DNA of 64,000 nucleotides from Paenibacillus tarimensis (GTDB lineage: Bacteria > Bacillota > Bacilli > Paenibacillales > Paenibacillaceae). Where the stretch lies: assembly GCF_021532315.1 (NCBI RefSeq), contig NZ_JAKGAO010000007.1, positions 344,769-408,768 of the forward strand, written 5' to 3'. The notes under the pieces were generated by a model, which saw only the letters and a program-made list of their open reading frames with translations, did no database searches and was not told where the DNA came from. This document shows, piece by piece, positions 18,301 to 25,287 of this stretch. Numbering within the stretch: the first letter of the stretch is position 1; each line of letters begins with the position of its first letter. The translations under genes and the position numbers were made by a program.

Positions 18301-20803
18301 ACAGACCGGGGAAGTGGATCATGCTGAAGGGGTTGCAGCTGTACCCGACCTGCAGAACGAGACAATTCTCTGGAATGGCTGGGGCGGATTTACACCGGAA
18401 GGAAAGGAATACCGGATAGGTATTCAGGCAGGGCGTCATCTGCCTGCGCCGTGGTCCAATATTATGGCTAACCCGCAGTTCGGCTGCATGGTAACAGAGC
18501 TCGGGACAGGCTATACCTGGTTCCGCAACAGCCGCGAGTTCAAGCTGACGCCTTGGTCCAATGATCCCGTGCTGGACCCGGCAGGGGAAGCCTGCTACAT
18601 CCGGGATGAGAGCACGGGGAAATACTGGTCGCCTTCTCCAAGTCCGGCAGGCGGCAGGTTTACCTATACAGCGGCTCATGGCCATGGTTATTCCCGCTTC
18701 GAATCAGAGGCATACGGTATCGCCCACACCATGAATATCTGTGTGGACGAGCAGGATCCGGTAAAAATCGTGGAGCTTACCCTTCACAACACTACGGGAG
18801 CCCACAAGCAGCTGTCTGTAACGTATTATGTGGAATGGGTGCTGGGGGTCAGGCGTGAGCTGAACGCCTCCTATATTATGACGGCTTATGACCGGGACAC
18901 GGAAAGCCTGATGGCCCGCAACGTGTTCCAGGAAACCTTCCGTGAAGAGACGGCGTTTCTCCATATTCATGCGGATGGCTTGGATCCTGGCGAGCGCAGC
19001 ATACCTGTTTACACCTGCTCCCGGGAGGAATTCATCGGACGCAACGGCTCCATGGCGAAGCCTCAGGCTATGCGCAAGCGGACGCTCTCAGGGAAGGCCG
19101 GACCGATGGCCGACAGCTGCGGAGCACTTCAGCTCAGCGTTGCCCTGCCGCCGCAGACCGAGCGCAAGGTTTACATTGTGCTGGGCTGCGGAAGAACAGC
19201 CGCAGAAGCGGCAGAGCTGGCGCGCAAATACGGGAAGCCGGAGGCTGGAGTCGATGCTTATAACCGCTCCCAGCGGTATTGGGCGAATGCATTGGGACAG
19301 CTCCAGGTCGATACGCCAAGCCGGGAGATGAATGTGCTGCTGAACGGCTGGCTGCTGTATCAGGCGTTAGCCTGCAGGATGTGGGCTAGATCGGCATTTT
19401 ACCAGGCAGGGGGCGCGTATGGATACCGGGACCAGCTGCAGGATTCGCTGGCCATGCTTCATACCCGCCCGGACCTGACACGTTCGCAGATCGTGCTGCA
19501 CGCACGCCACCAGTACCGTGAAGGTGATGTCCAGCATTGGTGGCATGCCGAGACTGAACGCGGAATCAGGACCAAATATTCGGATGACCTGCTGTGGCTT
19601 CCTTACAGTGCCGCCCGGTATATTGAGCATACCGGAGACGCTTCCGTACTGGATGAGGTTCAGCCCTATCTCACAAGCAGCGAGCTTACGGAGGAAGAGC
19701 ACGAGCGTTATGAGCCGACCGTCATCTCTGATGAGAGCGGAACAGTTTATGAGCACTGCCTGCGCGCCATTGACCGGGCATACAGACTCGGGGAGCATGG
19801 ACTGCCCCTGATGGGAATCGGGGACTGGAATGACGGTATGAACAGTGTAGGCGATGAAGGCCGTGGAGAGAGCGTGTGGCTGGGCTGGTTCCTTGTCACC
19901 GTGCTGAAAATGTTCGCGCCCCACTGTGAAGCTAGAGGTGACAAGGAGCGTGCGGATGACCTCAGAAGCCGTACCGAAGCGCTCTCTAAGGCGCTTAATG
20001 AGCATGCCTGGGACGGGGAGTGGTTCCGCAGGGCCTACACCGATCATGGCGACTGGCTGGGAACGAACAGCGCCCATGAATGCCGGATTGATGCGATTGC
20101 GCAATCCTGGTCGGTTATTTCCCGGGGGGCGCCGCGGGAGCGCAGTATTAGGGCGATGCAGTCGTTTGACCGCGAGCTCGTCGACCGCGGGCATGATGTG
20201 GCTATGCTGCTGACGCCTGCCTTTAATAAGACCGAGCCTACGCCGGGTTATATTCAAGGCTATCCGCCAGGCATCCGCGAGAACGGGGGACAGTATACAC
20301 ATGGTGTAATCTGGAGCATTGTGGCCTGGGCCATGCTGGGCGATGGCGATAAGGCGTTCGAGCTGTTTAATATGATGAACCCGGTTAACCATACCGCTTC
20401 CCAGGGGGATATCCGGACGTATGTCGGCGAGCCTTATGTAATGGCCGCTGATGTATATATGTCAGAGCCTTACAAGGGAAGGGCCGGTTGGACCTGGTAT
20501 ACAGGCGCGTCAGGCTGGATGTACCAGGCGGGGGTTGAATGGATACTCGGTATCCGGCGGGCCGCTGACCGTCTCTATATCCGCCCGAATATACCGCGAA
20601 GCTGGCCTGGCTTCACGGCGGATTACCGTTTTGGCGGAACGATGTACAGCATCCGTGTTATCAATGGCGAGACCGATGGTGAGCACAGCAAGTCCTCAGG
20701 CAAAGGATCGTTTGCAAAAGAGGATGAGCACGGCGCTTATATCGAGCTCTCTGACGACGGGCAGCAGCATGAGGTAATGGTTGTGCTCAAGGGTCTCTCT
20801 TAG
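12353..20803 (+). CDS. Cyclic beta-1,2-glucan synthase (NdvB/Cgs-like, GT84 plus GH94 domains)
   Basis: A 2816-aa multidomain enzyme. An N-terminal ~400-residue helical region is followed by membrane helices (near 425-470), then a glycosyltransferase with TLDADTQLP (near 630), SHDLLEGGFMR and QRLHRWVRGDWQ (near 780), and more helices to ~1000. The central glucoamylase-like domain (DSGNLVGYL, ESGYYAFDYQMNYQY, FMAHHQGMAL) corresponds to the part that cyclises the chain in Brucella/Agrobacterium enzymes. Two beta-supersandwich regions and a C-terminal GH94 phosphorylase-like domain (QDSLAMLH, GDWNDGMN near 2490, GWTWYTGASGWMYQ) complete it. The family makes cyclic beta-1,2-glucan from UDP-glucose at the membrane. 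GGGAGG precedes the chosen ATG; an earlier in-frame ATG lacks one. It is a single-gene transcript between two terminators. Confidence 0.9.
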   Translation: MILNTEQLEQKARELALTHSPTRGSKRAVKELLQTFNGDVEGLRIFVRYLQRTDSADIQPAEEWLLDHADFIEEQAIGMKQEVAKSELHRLPRVGDEAELRAYALCRHYFEHTDGVLDYDSFTSYTNAYQEVAVLAIAEVWALPLLIKIALIRRLAAQMQEVRQRREAGRHVDRLLAPLEGSRPDPAALREALDRSGSSIPLSGPVIVHLVQRLGEWADHAGEIKEWLTCRLENGTESLEQIITYEHRLQASYQVAAGNCIQSVRKTVRLEWHPTFEKLCYADRTMRKEATGTYARLDASSRSVLLDRIETLSRRLGVPESLVAEQAIKLADHHEAAVQEHADDSLRKGESAGGEAGGSDGTRISVHSRDPVTPRPSFAAYYLLDPAGVRALWNALRTCAKPRSSKRTAVRRHRGLAYFGTLAVFFLAVFALTVWAAGVDNASLPAVWWWIPLLVLLAFPASEWAVQTVHFAICGVTQSRPLLRFDYASGIPEEAATVVVIPVIWSRPEQIRDMAERLELHYLANRDPNIHYALLGDYKDSDTEQTDLDAVMNETARSSIEALNREYGEAGTTFHVLQRRRVWNEAEGKWMGWERKRGKLVEFVELLQGSEETSYSFHVGDLSKLRSVKYIITLDADTQLPIGTAQRMIGTIHLPYNRPRLNPAGTRVIEGYGVLQPRIGMSHESAMRSRFSRMWSGEPGIDPYSFAVSDPYHDAMEQGIFTGKGIFDAEVFRQVLSARIPDNRVLSHDLLEGGFMRAGLLPDIELVDSHPPTYYAYQQRLHRWVRGDWQLLPWLGASYRDRSGKRVPVDLTLLTRWQMVDNLRRSLLQPALYALLLLAMLLPAATGLALLSIVLLTLAIPPIRSLQSVGRLLRRPRAFGAAAAQAALGLFTLPYQTVLMLNAIAKTLYRLVLSKRRLLEWVSSAEVERRSPRMIAGLWGGLLLTAVLAAAALWSASPLQLAAGLLLAVLWASAPLVTRWLDQPVGIRTEQLTAAEREELTQLARQIWNFYEDYAGEQDNWLPPDNVQIDPPVGVAHRTSPTNIGLLLTVTVTARDFGFIDTPGMIERLERTVGTMERMEKWNGHLYNWYDTETLRPLPPVYVSTVDSGNLVGYLLAVKEGLAEWLRRDYEAEGEQERDRRPAKPKQEHGQQKNVAAASTSIAPKLRPVTIDLELAEELAEGMNDNSIEASAELGLKDKGSTAARTTRRKGRSEWEERGRALIERLEKLAAGTNFAPLFDHDTKLFSLGYHVGLEQKEQIVYDLLASEARQASFIAIAMGQVPASHWFKLGRAMTKLGKHATLVSWTGTMFEYLMPPLIMKTYRGTLWDQTYRGAVERQTAYAKMRGVPMGISESGYYAFDYQMNYQYRAFGVPGLGFKRGLEQDLVLAPYATIMALPYATRTALEELKGMEALGARGEYGYYEAVDCTAERMPKNQTSVVIRSFMAHHQGMALVTLGNLLLPDTMVDRFHADKRIRSVELLLQERVPEKPALALHGASASMRSTEADMAAHAPQREYTTPHTPVPEVCVLSNGVFTSVLNTAGSGYLRREGLALTRWREDAMTDPWGSYMYIRDVESEAVWGPTYQPVRQEPQVYRAQFSLEKAKFIRQDGSIGTVLEVCVSPEFNAEVRKLTLTNEGSTARVLEVTTYMEVSLAAPAADDAHPAFSKLFVQTEYDEAHEALLAKRRPRNEHEKPVWAVHALAPCCDTLGPVEYETDRSCFIGRGCGLEEPQSVRAKLSGTTGAVIDPAFVMRRRLTIGPGESVQLVAITGMADSREEALELPGRLCSEQQVERTLQLAWTRSQIELRHLHMKTQEAALYQGLAGRIIYTPPMREERAERVAANTMGQTGLWPMGISGDLPIALLLIRDDSGLSFAAQVIRGHEYLRRKGVFFDLVVLNESPGGYQQDIQDAIRRTVEQTAGHSPAGRQGGVYPVNSDQISEAEHTLLYTAARCILRADGRSLRAQLKPAEGRMPETLPLLIQTGEVDHAEGVAAVPDLQNETILWNGWGGFTPEGKEYRIGIQAGRHLPAPWSNIMANPQFGCMVTELGTGYTWFRNSREFKLTPWSNDPVLDPAGEACYIRDESTGKYWSPSPSPAGGRFTYTAAHGHGYSRFESEAYGIAHTMNICVDEQDPVKIVELTLHNTTGAHKQLSVTYYVEWVLGVRRELNASYIMTAYDRDTESLMARNVFQETFREETAFLHIHADGLDPGERSIPVYTCSREEFIGRNGSMAKPQAMRKRTLSGKAGPMADSCGALQLSVALPPQTERKVYIVLGCGRTAAEAAELARKYGKPEAGVDAYNRSQRYWANALGQLQVDTPSREMNVLLNGWLLYQALACRMWARSAFYQAGGAYGYRDQLQDSLAMLHTRPDLTRSQIVLHARHQYREGDVQHWWHAETERGIRTKYSDDLLWLPYSAARYIEHTGDASVLDEVQPYLTSSELTEEEHERYEPTVISDESGTVYEHCLRAIDRAYRLGEHGLPLMGIGDWNDGMNSVGDEGRGESVWLGWFLVTVLKMFAPHCEARGDKERADDLRSRTEALSKALNEHAWDGEWFRRAYTDHGDWLGTNSAHECRIDAIAQSWSVISRGAPRERSIRAMQSFDRELVDRGHDVAMLLTPAFNKTEPTPGYIQGYPPGIRENGGQYTHGVIWSIVAWAMLGDGDKAFELFNMMNPVNHTASQGDIRTYVGEPYVMAADVYMSEPYKGRAGWTWYTGASGWMYQAGVEWILGIRRAADRLYIRPNIPRSWPGFTADYRFGGTMYSIRVINGETDGEHSKSSGKGSFAKEDEHGAYIELSDDGQQHEVMVVLKGLS

Positions 20804-20840
20804 AGGGTTAAATGAAATGAATAAGCAAGGATTAAGAACA

Positions 20841-20895
20841 AGCCGCTTTCCCGGCTGGGCATTAAGCCCTGGCCGGTAAGGCGGCTGTTGTTTTC
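20841..20895 (+). terminator. Terminator-like hairpin after the glucan synthase
   Basis: AGCCGC...CCGGCTGGGC pairs with GCCCTGGCCGG...GGCGGCT over about 20 bp with mismatches, followed by GTTGTTTTC. Confidence 0.6.
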
Positions 20896-21181
20896 GGGGG
20901 AAGGACAAGGGCGAAGTCGTGGCCAGTCTCGTTTGCCCTCCCCGGCTGCCGTGTAAAATACGTACAGAGTATATTCGGTGCGGGAAGAGTGGCACGATAG
21001 CCGGCCTATCCTGTACAATGACTGCACAAAGGGTTTAGGTGCTTTTCTGCAGGACACAGCCTGTCCGCGGAATGAGAAGCCCGTTGTTTGCCGCATAATA
21101 ACGCTATTAACCGGAAGAAGGCTGACACTGCCAGGGTGATCCTGCCCGCAAGGTACGGAGAAGGGACGGAAGGAGATGCAG
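20896..21181. other. Gene-free stretch before the hydrolase gene
   Basis: No supported reading frame. TACAAT at 21014-21019 could be a -10 element, but no good -35 lies at the right distance. AAGGAG at 21170-21175 is the ribosome site of the next gene. Confidence 0.4.
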
Positions 21182-21904
21182 ATGACGATGGACCGGACGG
21201 ACCATGACCATTTGGACATTTATTTGCTGGCGGGAGTAGCCACCAGACCAGGATTTTTTGCCGACTGTCAGCAAATCCTGGACCGCCTGTGCCGAAGCAG
21301 CTGGGAAGAGGTACGGATCCAGGTCGTATATCCCTACGGTGATTATACAAGAAGCCTGCTTCGTCAGATTCATGAGGTGCGCCAGGATTTGTTCCGCCGA
21401 AACAGACTTCGGCGTCCGGGCGGCGGACAAGCCGCCGCAGAGCCTGTGCGGCTAACCTCTGCAGGCCGGTCCGTGCTTCTGATCGGTCACAGCGGCGGCG
21501 GGGTAGCGGCCTATCACGCGGGGAAAATGCTGCTCGAAGAGGGAATTGTCAGCGACTGCCGGATGGTTCAAGTTGGAGCGCCCAAGGTAAGAATAGAACC
21601 GGCGTACAGGGATAAGGTCAGTTATTTCTATGCCGTGGACGGCAGCGGAAAGGTTAACGATCCGGTGACACGGATCGGCAGCTGGGGCGGCTTCCGTACC
21701 GGCAGGTATGGCGTTCCGGTATGGGATGCCTTACGATACGCCCCCGGGCACATTGGCTCCATACAGGTAGTTGGCGGGCACGCTGATTATTTCCGCGCCC
21801 GGCCGCCGTTTATCAAGGACCAGGTCTCCAACCTGCAGCGGACGCTCGGCAGCGTATGGGAATGGATGCAGGAGTTTGCACGAAGTCCCGACTATTCCTC
21901 CTGA
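21182..21904 (+). CDS. Alpha/beta-hydrolase-like protein of unknown substrate
   Basis: A 240-aa soluble protein with a lipase-type nucleophile elbow, GHSGGG with Ser104, at the end of a hydrophobic strand (SVLLIGHSGGGVAAYHAG). The part before it (LAGVATRPGFF, then ~25 charged residues) and the C-terminal GHIGSIQVVGGHADYF, which may supply the catalytic His, are compatible with a thioesterase- or lipase-like fold. There is no signal peptide. AAGGAG is placed correctly for this ATG; the ATG two codons upstream abuts it and one two codons downstream is a further option. I do not recognise a specific family. Confidence 0.7.
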   Translation: MTMDRTDHDHLDIYLLAGVATRPGFFADCQQILDRLCRSSWEEVRIQVVYPYGDYTRSLLRQIHEVRQDLFRRNRLRRPGGGQAAAEPVRLTSAGRSVLLIGHSGGGVAAYHAGKMLLEEGIVSDCRMVQVGAPKVRIEPAYRDKVSYFYAVDGSGKVNDPVTRIGSWGGFRTGRYGVPVWDALRYAPGHIGSIQVVGGHADYFRARPPFIKDQVSNLQRTLGSVWEWMQEFARSPDYSS

Positions 21905-21907
21905 CAG

Positions 21908-21916
21908 TGGTATAAT
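21908..21916 (+). promoter_or_regulatory. Extended -10 promoter of the pirin gene
   Basis: TGGTATAAT is a perfect extended -10 element 31 bases upstream of the pirin ATG. The region 17 bases further upstream has only a poor -35, as is common for extended -10 promoters. Confidence 0.55.
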
Positions 21917-21947
21917 TTTGACTACATCTTAGGGAGAGGTGAGACGA

Positions 21948-22646
21948 ATGATTAATATCTATCCGGAAGCTTCAAGATTCCGCACGGATTTGGATTGGCT
22001 GACGAGCAGGGCAAGCTTCTCATTCGGGGAGCACTACGATCCGGACAACACCGAATTCGGTCCGCTTAGAGTATTCAATGACGATATTATTGGAGCAGGC
22101 CGCGGCTTTGGCGCTCATCCGCATAGAGAGATGGAGATTGTATCGGTTGTTCTTAGGGGACAGCTGAAGCATGAGGACAGCACGGGACGCAAGGCGATCA
22201 CCGGCTTTGGCGGCGTACAGCGCATGAGCGCGGGAACAGGGATAATCCACTCGGAGGTCAACCCGGCGGATGAGGAATGCCATATCCTGCAGATCTGGAT
22301 GACACCTAGCGAGAGCGGACTTACGCCTTCTTATGAGACATCCTCTTTTGACCCGGAGGCGATGAAGGGCAGGCTGCTGCCGATTGTTGCTCGCGGTGGG
22401 GGGGAAGGGATATCGGATATTCACCAGGATCTGACGATGTATCTATCCAGGCTGGATGCCGGAAAATCGCTTGAATTCCGTCAAGATGCCGGACGTCGCG
22501 TGTATTTGTTTATCATTGAAGGCTCTTTGTCTGTTAATGGGTCAGCCCTTCAGATCGGTGATGCAGCCAGAATAACAGAGGAGCCTGAGCTTACCCTGGA
22601 GACAGCGGGAGAGCAGGCGTTCTTTATGCTGATTGATCTGCCCTAG
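21948..22646 (+). CDS. Pirin family protein (cupin)
   Basis: A 232-aa bicupin. The metal-binding set of pirins is complete in the first cupin: His57 and His59 in HPHREME, His101 and Glu103 in GTGIIHSEVNP. Bacterial pirins of this type are iron proteins, several with quercetin 2,3-dioxygenase-like activity; the physiological role is open. The ATG follows GGGAGAGGTG; a GTG three codons earlier sits inside that ribosome site. The small unknown gene 37 bases downstream is probably read from the same promoter. Confidence 0.88.
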   Translation: MINIYPEASRFRTDLDWLTSRASFSFGEHYDPDNTEFGPLRVFNDDIIGAGRGFGAHPHREMEIVSVVLRGQLKHEDSTGRKAITGFGGVQRMSAGTGIIHSEVNPADEECHILQIWMTPSESGLTPSYETSSFDPEAMKGRLLPIVARGGGEGISDIHQDLTMYLSRLDAGKSLEFRQDAGRRVYLFIIEGSLSVNGSALQIGDAARITEEPELTLETAGEQAFFMLIDLP

Positions 22647-22683
22647 AAGCGGATTCTATTAAGAGATAGGGGAGGGGAAGCTG

Positions 22684-23052
22684 TTGGCAGAACAACCAAA
22701 ACACAGATTGCTGGTCAAGCATGTTACGGGACGCGTGCTCCTGGATACAGGTAAGACGGGTGAAAGCTTCACCATTCAGGATGGAAACGGCGATACCCGC
22801 CTGGGAGAAGGCGAGGGCAGCTGGAAGGTGCGGATCACAGGTGTAACGACCGCGGCAGCAGCCGAAATTAACCGTCTTCGGGCTGAGCTGAATCTGTTTC
22901 ATTTCATAGAACAGCCGGATGCAGAGCGGCCGGTCCGCAAGTGGTGGATGTACGGTAAGCACCGGCATCCTGAGATTGTTGAGGATGCCGGTACGGCAGA
23001 GCTGCAGATCACCGTTGATGCCCGTGTAGCTTATTCGAATGATGCGGTTTAA
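22684..23052 (+). CDS. Conserved-looking hypothetical protein, 122 aa
   Basis: Starts with TTG behind a strong GGGGAGGGG ribosome site. The protein is acidic to neutral, predicted mixed alpha/beta, with no signal peptide or membrane segment. It contains a possible short helix (AAAEINRLRAELNLF) and a WWMYGKHRHPE stretch. I do not recognise a family. It ends just before a terminator shared with the convergent TnrA-like gene. Confidence 0.6.
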   Translation: MAEQPKHRLLVKHVTGRVLLDTGKTGESFTIQDGNGDTRLGEGEGSWKVRITGVTTAAAAEINRLRAELNLFHFIEQPDAERPVRKWWMYGKHRHPEIVEDAGTAELQITVDARVAYSNDAV

Positions 23053-23100
23053 TACGGGGGGCAGGTGCCTGTAAGAAGGGCTGGCTATAACTGAATTGTG

Positions 23101-23131
23101 AGGAGGAGGCGGGCTGCCTTCTCCTTTTTTT
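23101..23131. terminator. Terminator between convergent genes
   Basis: GGAGGAGGC / GCCTTCTCC hairpin followed by a run of seven Ts on the plus strand, between the 122-aa gene and the TnrA-like gene. Confidence 0.6.
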
Positions 23132-23137
23132 ACTTAT

Positions 23138-23392
23138 TTAGGCGAGAGAGGCGGACTTGCGTTTCCTTCGCTCCAGCTCCTTAATTTCACGAGTGAACAA
23201 ACCATCCTCCATCTTTTCTGCGATGTCACACAACCTCTCGATATCCAGGAATGAATATTTACGTGTTCCGCCGGCTGTCCGCTCGGGAAATATCAGCTTC
23301 CTTTCCTCGTAGTAACGGATTTTTCTCTCCGATAAGCCTGTAAGCTCACTGACCAAACCGATTGTCATTACCTTTTTCTCTTTGTAAGACAT
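23138..23392 (-). CDS. tnrA: TnrA-like MerR-family nitrogen regulator, short form
   Basis: An 84-aa winged-helix MerR protein. Its sequence from [10 protein letters not shown] through [19 protein letters not shown] to [13 protein letters not shown] follows Bacillus subtilis TnrA very closely and GlnR less so. TnrA controls genes of nitrogen limitation. In B. subtilis TnrA (110 aa) the C-terminal tail binds feedback-inhibited glutamine synthetase; here the protein stops about 20-25 residues earlier, ending in a short basic helix, so that control may be absent or different. The ribosome site AAAGGAGG is excellent. The gene diverges from the amine oxidase gene, and a perfect TnrA box lies between them. 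A different MerR subfamily member with a TnrA-like DNA-binding part is the alternative. Confidence 0.8.
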   Translation of the reverse strand: MSYKEKKVMTIGLVSELTGLSERKIRYYEERKLIFPERTAGGTRKYSFLDIERLCDIAEKMEDGLFTREIKELERRKRKSASLA

Positions 23393-23492
23393 CTGTTTCC
23401 TCCTTTGTGAACACGGCCGCGATGAGATAACTTGAATATTTCAATTTCTTTTATTCTATATTTGCTTATTTCCATGCAGATGAAAATAGTAC

Positions 23493-23509
23493 TGTTAGAT
23501 TATCTTACA
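23493..23509. promoter_or_regulatory. Perfect TnrA/GlnR binding box
   Basis: TGTTAGATTATCTTACA matches the Bacillus TnrA consensus TGTNANAWWWTMTNACA at every position. It lies in the 249-bp divergent region, 100 bp from the TnrA-like start and 132 bp from the amine oxidase start, so it could serve either gene or both. Confidence 0.8.
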
Positions 23510-23532
23510 TTAAAACTTTGTCGCAGGGTTTC

Positions 23533-23561
23533 TTCATGCAAACTGTGTAAGGAAATATAAC
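23533..23561 (+). promoter_or_regulatory. Possible promoter of the amine oxidase operon
   Basis: TTCATG and TATAAC are separated by 17 bases. The -35 is poor, as expected for an activator-dependent promoter. The TnrA box is centred about 67 bases upstream of the predicted start, further than the usual -50 of TnrA-activated promoters. Confidence 0.35.
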
Positions 23562-23641
23562 ACAAAAAGCCACGAGCTGATTTTCAGGTGCTATGCTGGT
23601 TTCGAGAACGACGCTGATAATCGCGGCGAAGGAGGAAACCA

Positions 23642-25237
23642 ATGTCTGATCATCAAATGGGAGCTCAGCTATCACGTAGGCAGTTCTTGATTCAGGTCGC
23701 CAAAGCCGGCGGAGCGGTCGCCATGTATAGTGCGATGGGAAGTTTGGGGTTGCTCGGCAGTCCTGCGGGGGCTTCGGCTGTACTGCCTCCTCCCGCTGAG
23801 CTGGAGATGACCAAGCGGGGCGGCAGGAAGATTGTTATTCTGGGTGCCGGTATTGCGGGCATGACAGCAGCTTATGAAATGGCGAAGATCGGTTACGATT
23901 GTGTCATCTTAGAAGCCCGTTCCCGGCCGGGAGGCCGTAATTGGACGATCCGCAGAGGCGATTCGGTCACAGAAGTCGGTGGAGCCAAGCAGACCGCCCG
24001 CTTTGATGAAGGTGAGTATTTTAACCCTGGCCCCGCCCGAATCCCGCAGCACCATATCACAATGGAATACTGCAAGGAGCTCGGGGTGGCGCTTGAGGTA
24101 TTCGGCAATGTGAATGAGGCGGCCTATTATTACAGCGAGAATGCAGGGCCTCTCTCCGGGAAGAAGGTACCGAAGCGTGCGGCGAAGGCCGATATGCGCG
24201 GTTTTACAAGCGAGCTGCTCGCTAAAGCCATCAATAAGAATGCGCTGGATCTGCCTCTTAGCCAGAATGACAAGGAGAAGCTCCTTATCTATCTGCAGCG
24301 AGAGGGAGACCTGAATGCTGATCTATTCTACAAGGGCACGGGCCGCAGAGGGTATAAGGTGCTGCCCGGCGGGGGTGAAACGCCCGGTGAACAGGAGGAC
24401 CCTTATAACATCAGCGCGATCATCCAGTCGGGCTTTGGAAACAGCTTTAGCTCGGAGTACTCCCTGGATCAGCAGATGATGATGTTCCAGCCTGTAGGCG
24501 GCATGGACCAAATCGGCAAAGCACTCGCCAAAAAGGTCGGCACCATGATCCGGTATCAAGCGGTTGTCCAGCAGATCAAGCAGACTGCAAGCGGCGTTGC
24601 CGTACTCTATAAGGATGCAGCCGGCACGATGCAGGAAGTGCAAGGGGAGTACTGCATCTGCACTATTCCGCTGAGTGTGCTTAAGGATATCCCCGCTGAC
24701 TTCAGCAAGGAGATGGCGGCGGCAATCGCCAAGGTCCATTATGCGGAAACGGGGAAAATCGGCTTCCAGTTCCGGAGGCGGTTCTGGGAAGAGGACGAGA
24801 ATATTTTTAGCGGAATGACGACCACCAATATGGACATCAACCAGATTTGGTATCCGTCAAGCGGCTACCTCGGCCGGAAAGGCATCGTGGTCGGCTACTA
24901 CAATTTCGGCGAACAGGCAATTAAGCTCGGTGACATGACGCTTGCCGGCCGGGAGGAATACGCGCTCAAGCAGGGGGCCAAGATTCACCCCCAGTTCTAC
25001 AAGGAGTTCGAGACCTCGTTCTCGATTGCCTGGCACAAGACGGAGTACAACCTGGGCGGATGGGCGAGCTATTCTTCGGAGGACCGGAAGACGATTTATC
25101 CGATACTGAACAAGCCGGACGGCCGGATCTATCTGGCTGGAGAGCATATGAGCTACCTGACCGGCTGGATGGCAGGAGCCTTCGAATCAGCCCGGCTTGT
25201 CGTAAACCGCATTCATGAACGTGTAATGAAGCAGTGA
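23642..25237 (+). CDS. Tat-exported flavin monoamine/L-amino-acid oxidase
   Basis: A 531-aa FAD enzyme. Residues 11-16 are SRRQFL, a twin-arginine motif, followed by a hydrophobic stretch and ASA near 44-46, so the folded flavoprotein should leave through Tat. The dinucleotide motif is GAGIAG (68-73), followed by EARSRPGGRNWT; the C-terminal FAD contact is YLAGEHMSYLTGWMAGAFESA. This architecture fits flavin amine oxidases, including L-amino-acid oxidases, which convert amines or amino acids to imines with H2O2 release; the substrate is not readable. It starts behind GAAGGAGG. An exported RidA, TatA and TatC follow directly, and the nitrogen box upstream points to nitrogen scavenging. Confidence 0.88.
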   Translation: MSDHQMGAQLSRRQFLIQVAKAGGAVAMYSAMGSLGLLGSPAGASAVLPPPAELEMTKRGGRKIVILGAGIAGMTAAYEMAKIGYDCVILEARSRPGGRNWTIRRGDSVTEVGGAKQTARFDEGEYFNPGPARIPQHHITMEYCKELGVALEVFGNVNEAAYYYSENAGPLSGKKVPKRAAKADMRGFTSELLAKAINKNALDLPLSQNDKEKLLIYLQREGDLNADLFYKGTGRRGYKVLPGGGETPGEQEDPYNISAIIQSGFGNSFSSEYSLDQQMMMFQPVGGMDQIGKALAKKVGTMIRYQAVVQQIKQTASGVAVLYKDAAGTMQEVQGEYCICTIPLSVLKDIPADFSKEMAAAIAKVHYAETGKIGFQFRRRFWEEDENIFSGMTTTNMDINQIWYPSSGYLGRKGIVVGYYNFGEQAIKLGDMTLAGREEYALKQGAKIHPQFYKEFETSFSIAWHKTEYNLGGWASYSSEDRKTIYPILNKPDGRIYLAGEHMSYLTGWMAGAFESARLVVNRIHERVMKQ

Positions 25238-25287
25238 GCAGCTATTATACCTAAATGACCTACTTAATACGATTGGAGTGTGGCGAT

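Noticed and set aside
12281..20803. Long open frames on both strands inside the glucan synthase gene (for example about 1 kb at 13427-14401 and 19367-20392 on the minus strand)
   Set aside because: No ribosome sites, no recognisable protein motifs, and they lie opposite a conserved multidomain enzyme. They reflect GC-rich codon bias.
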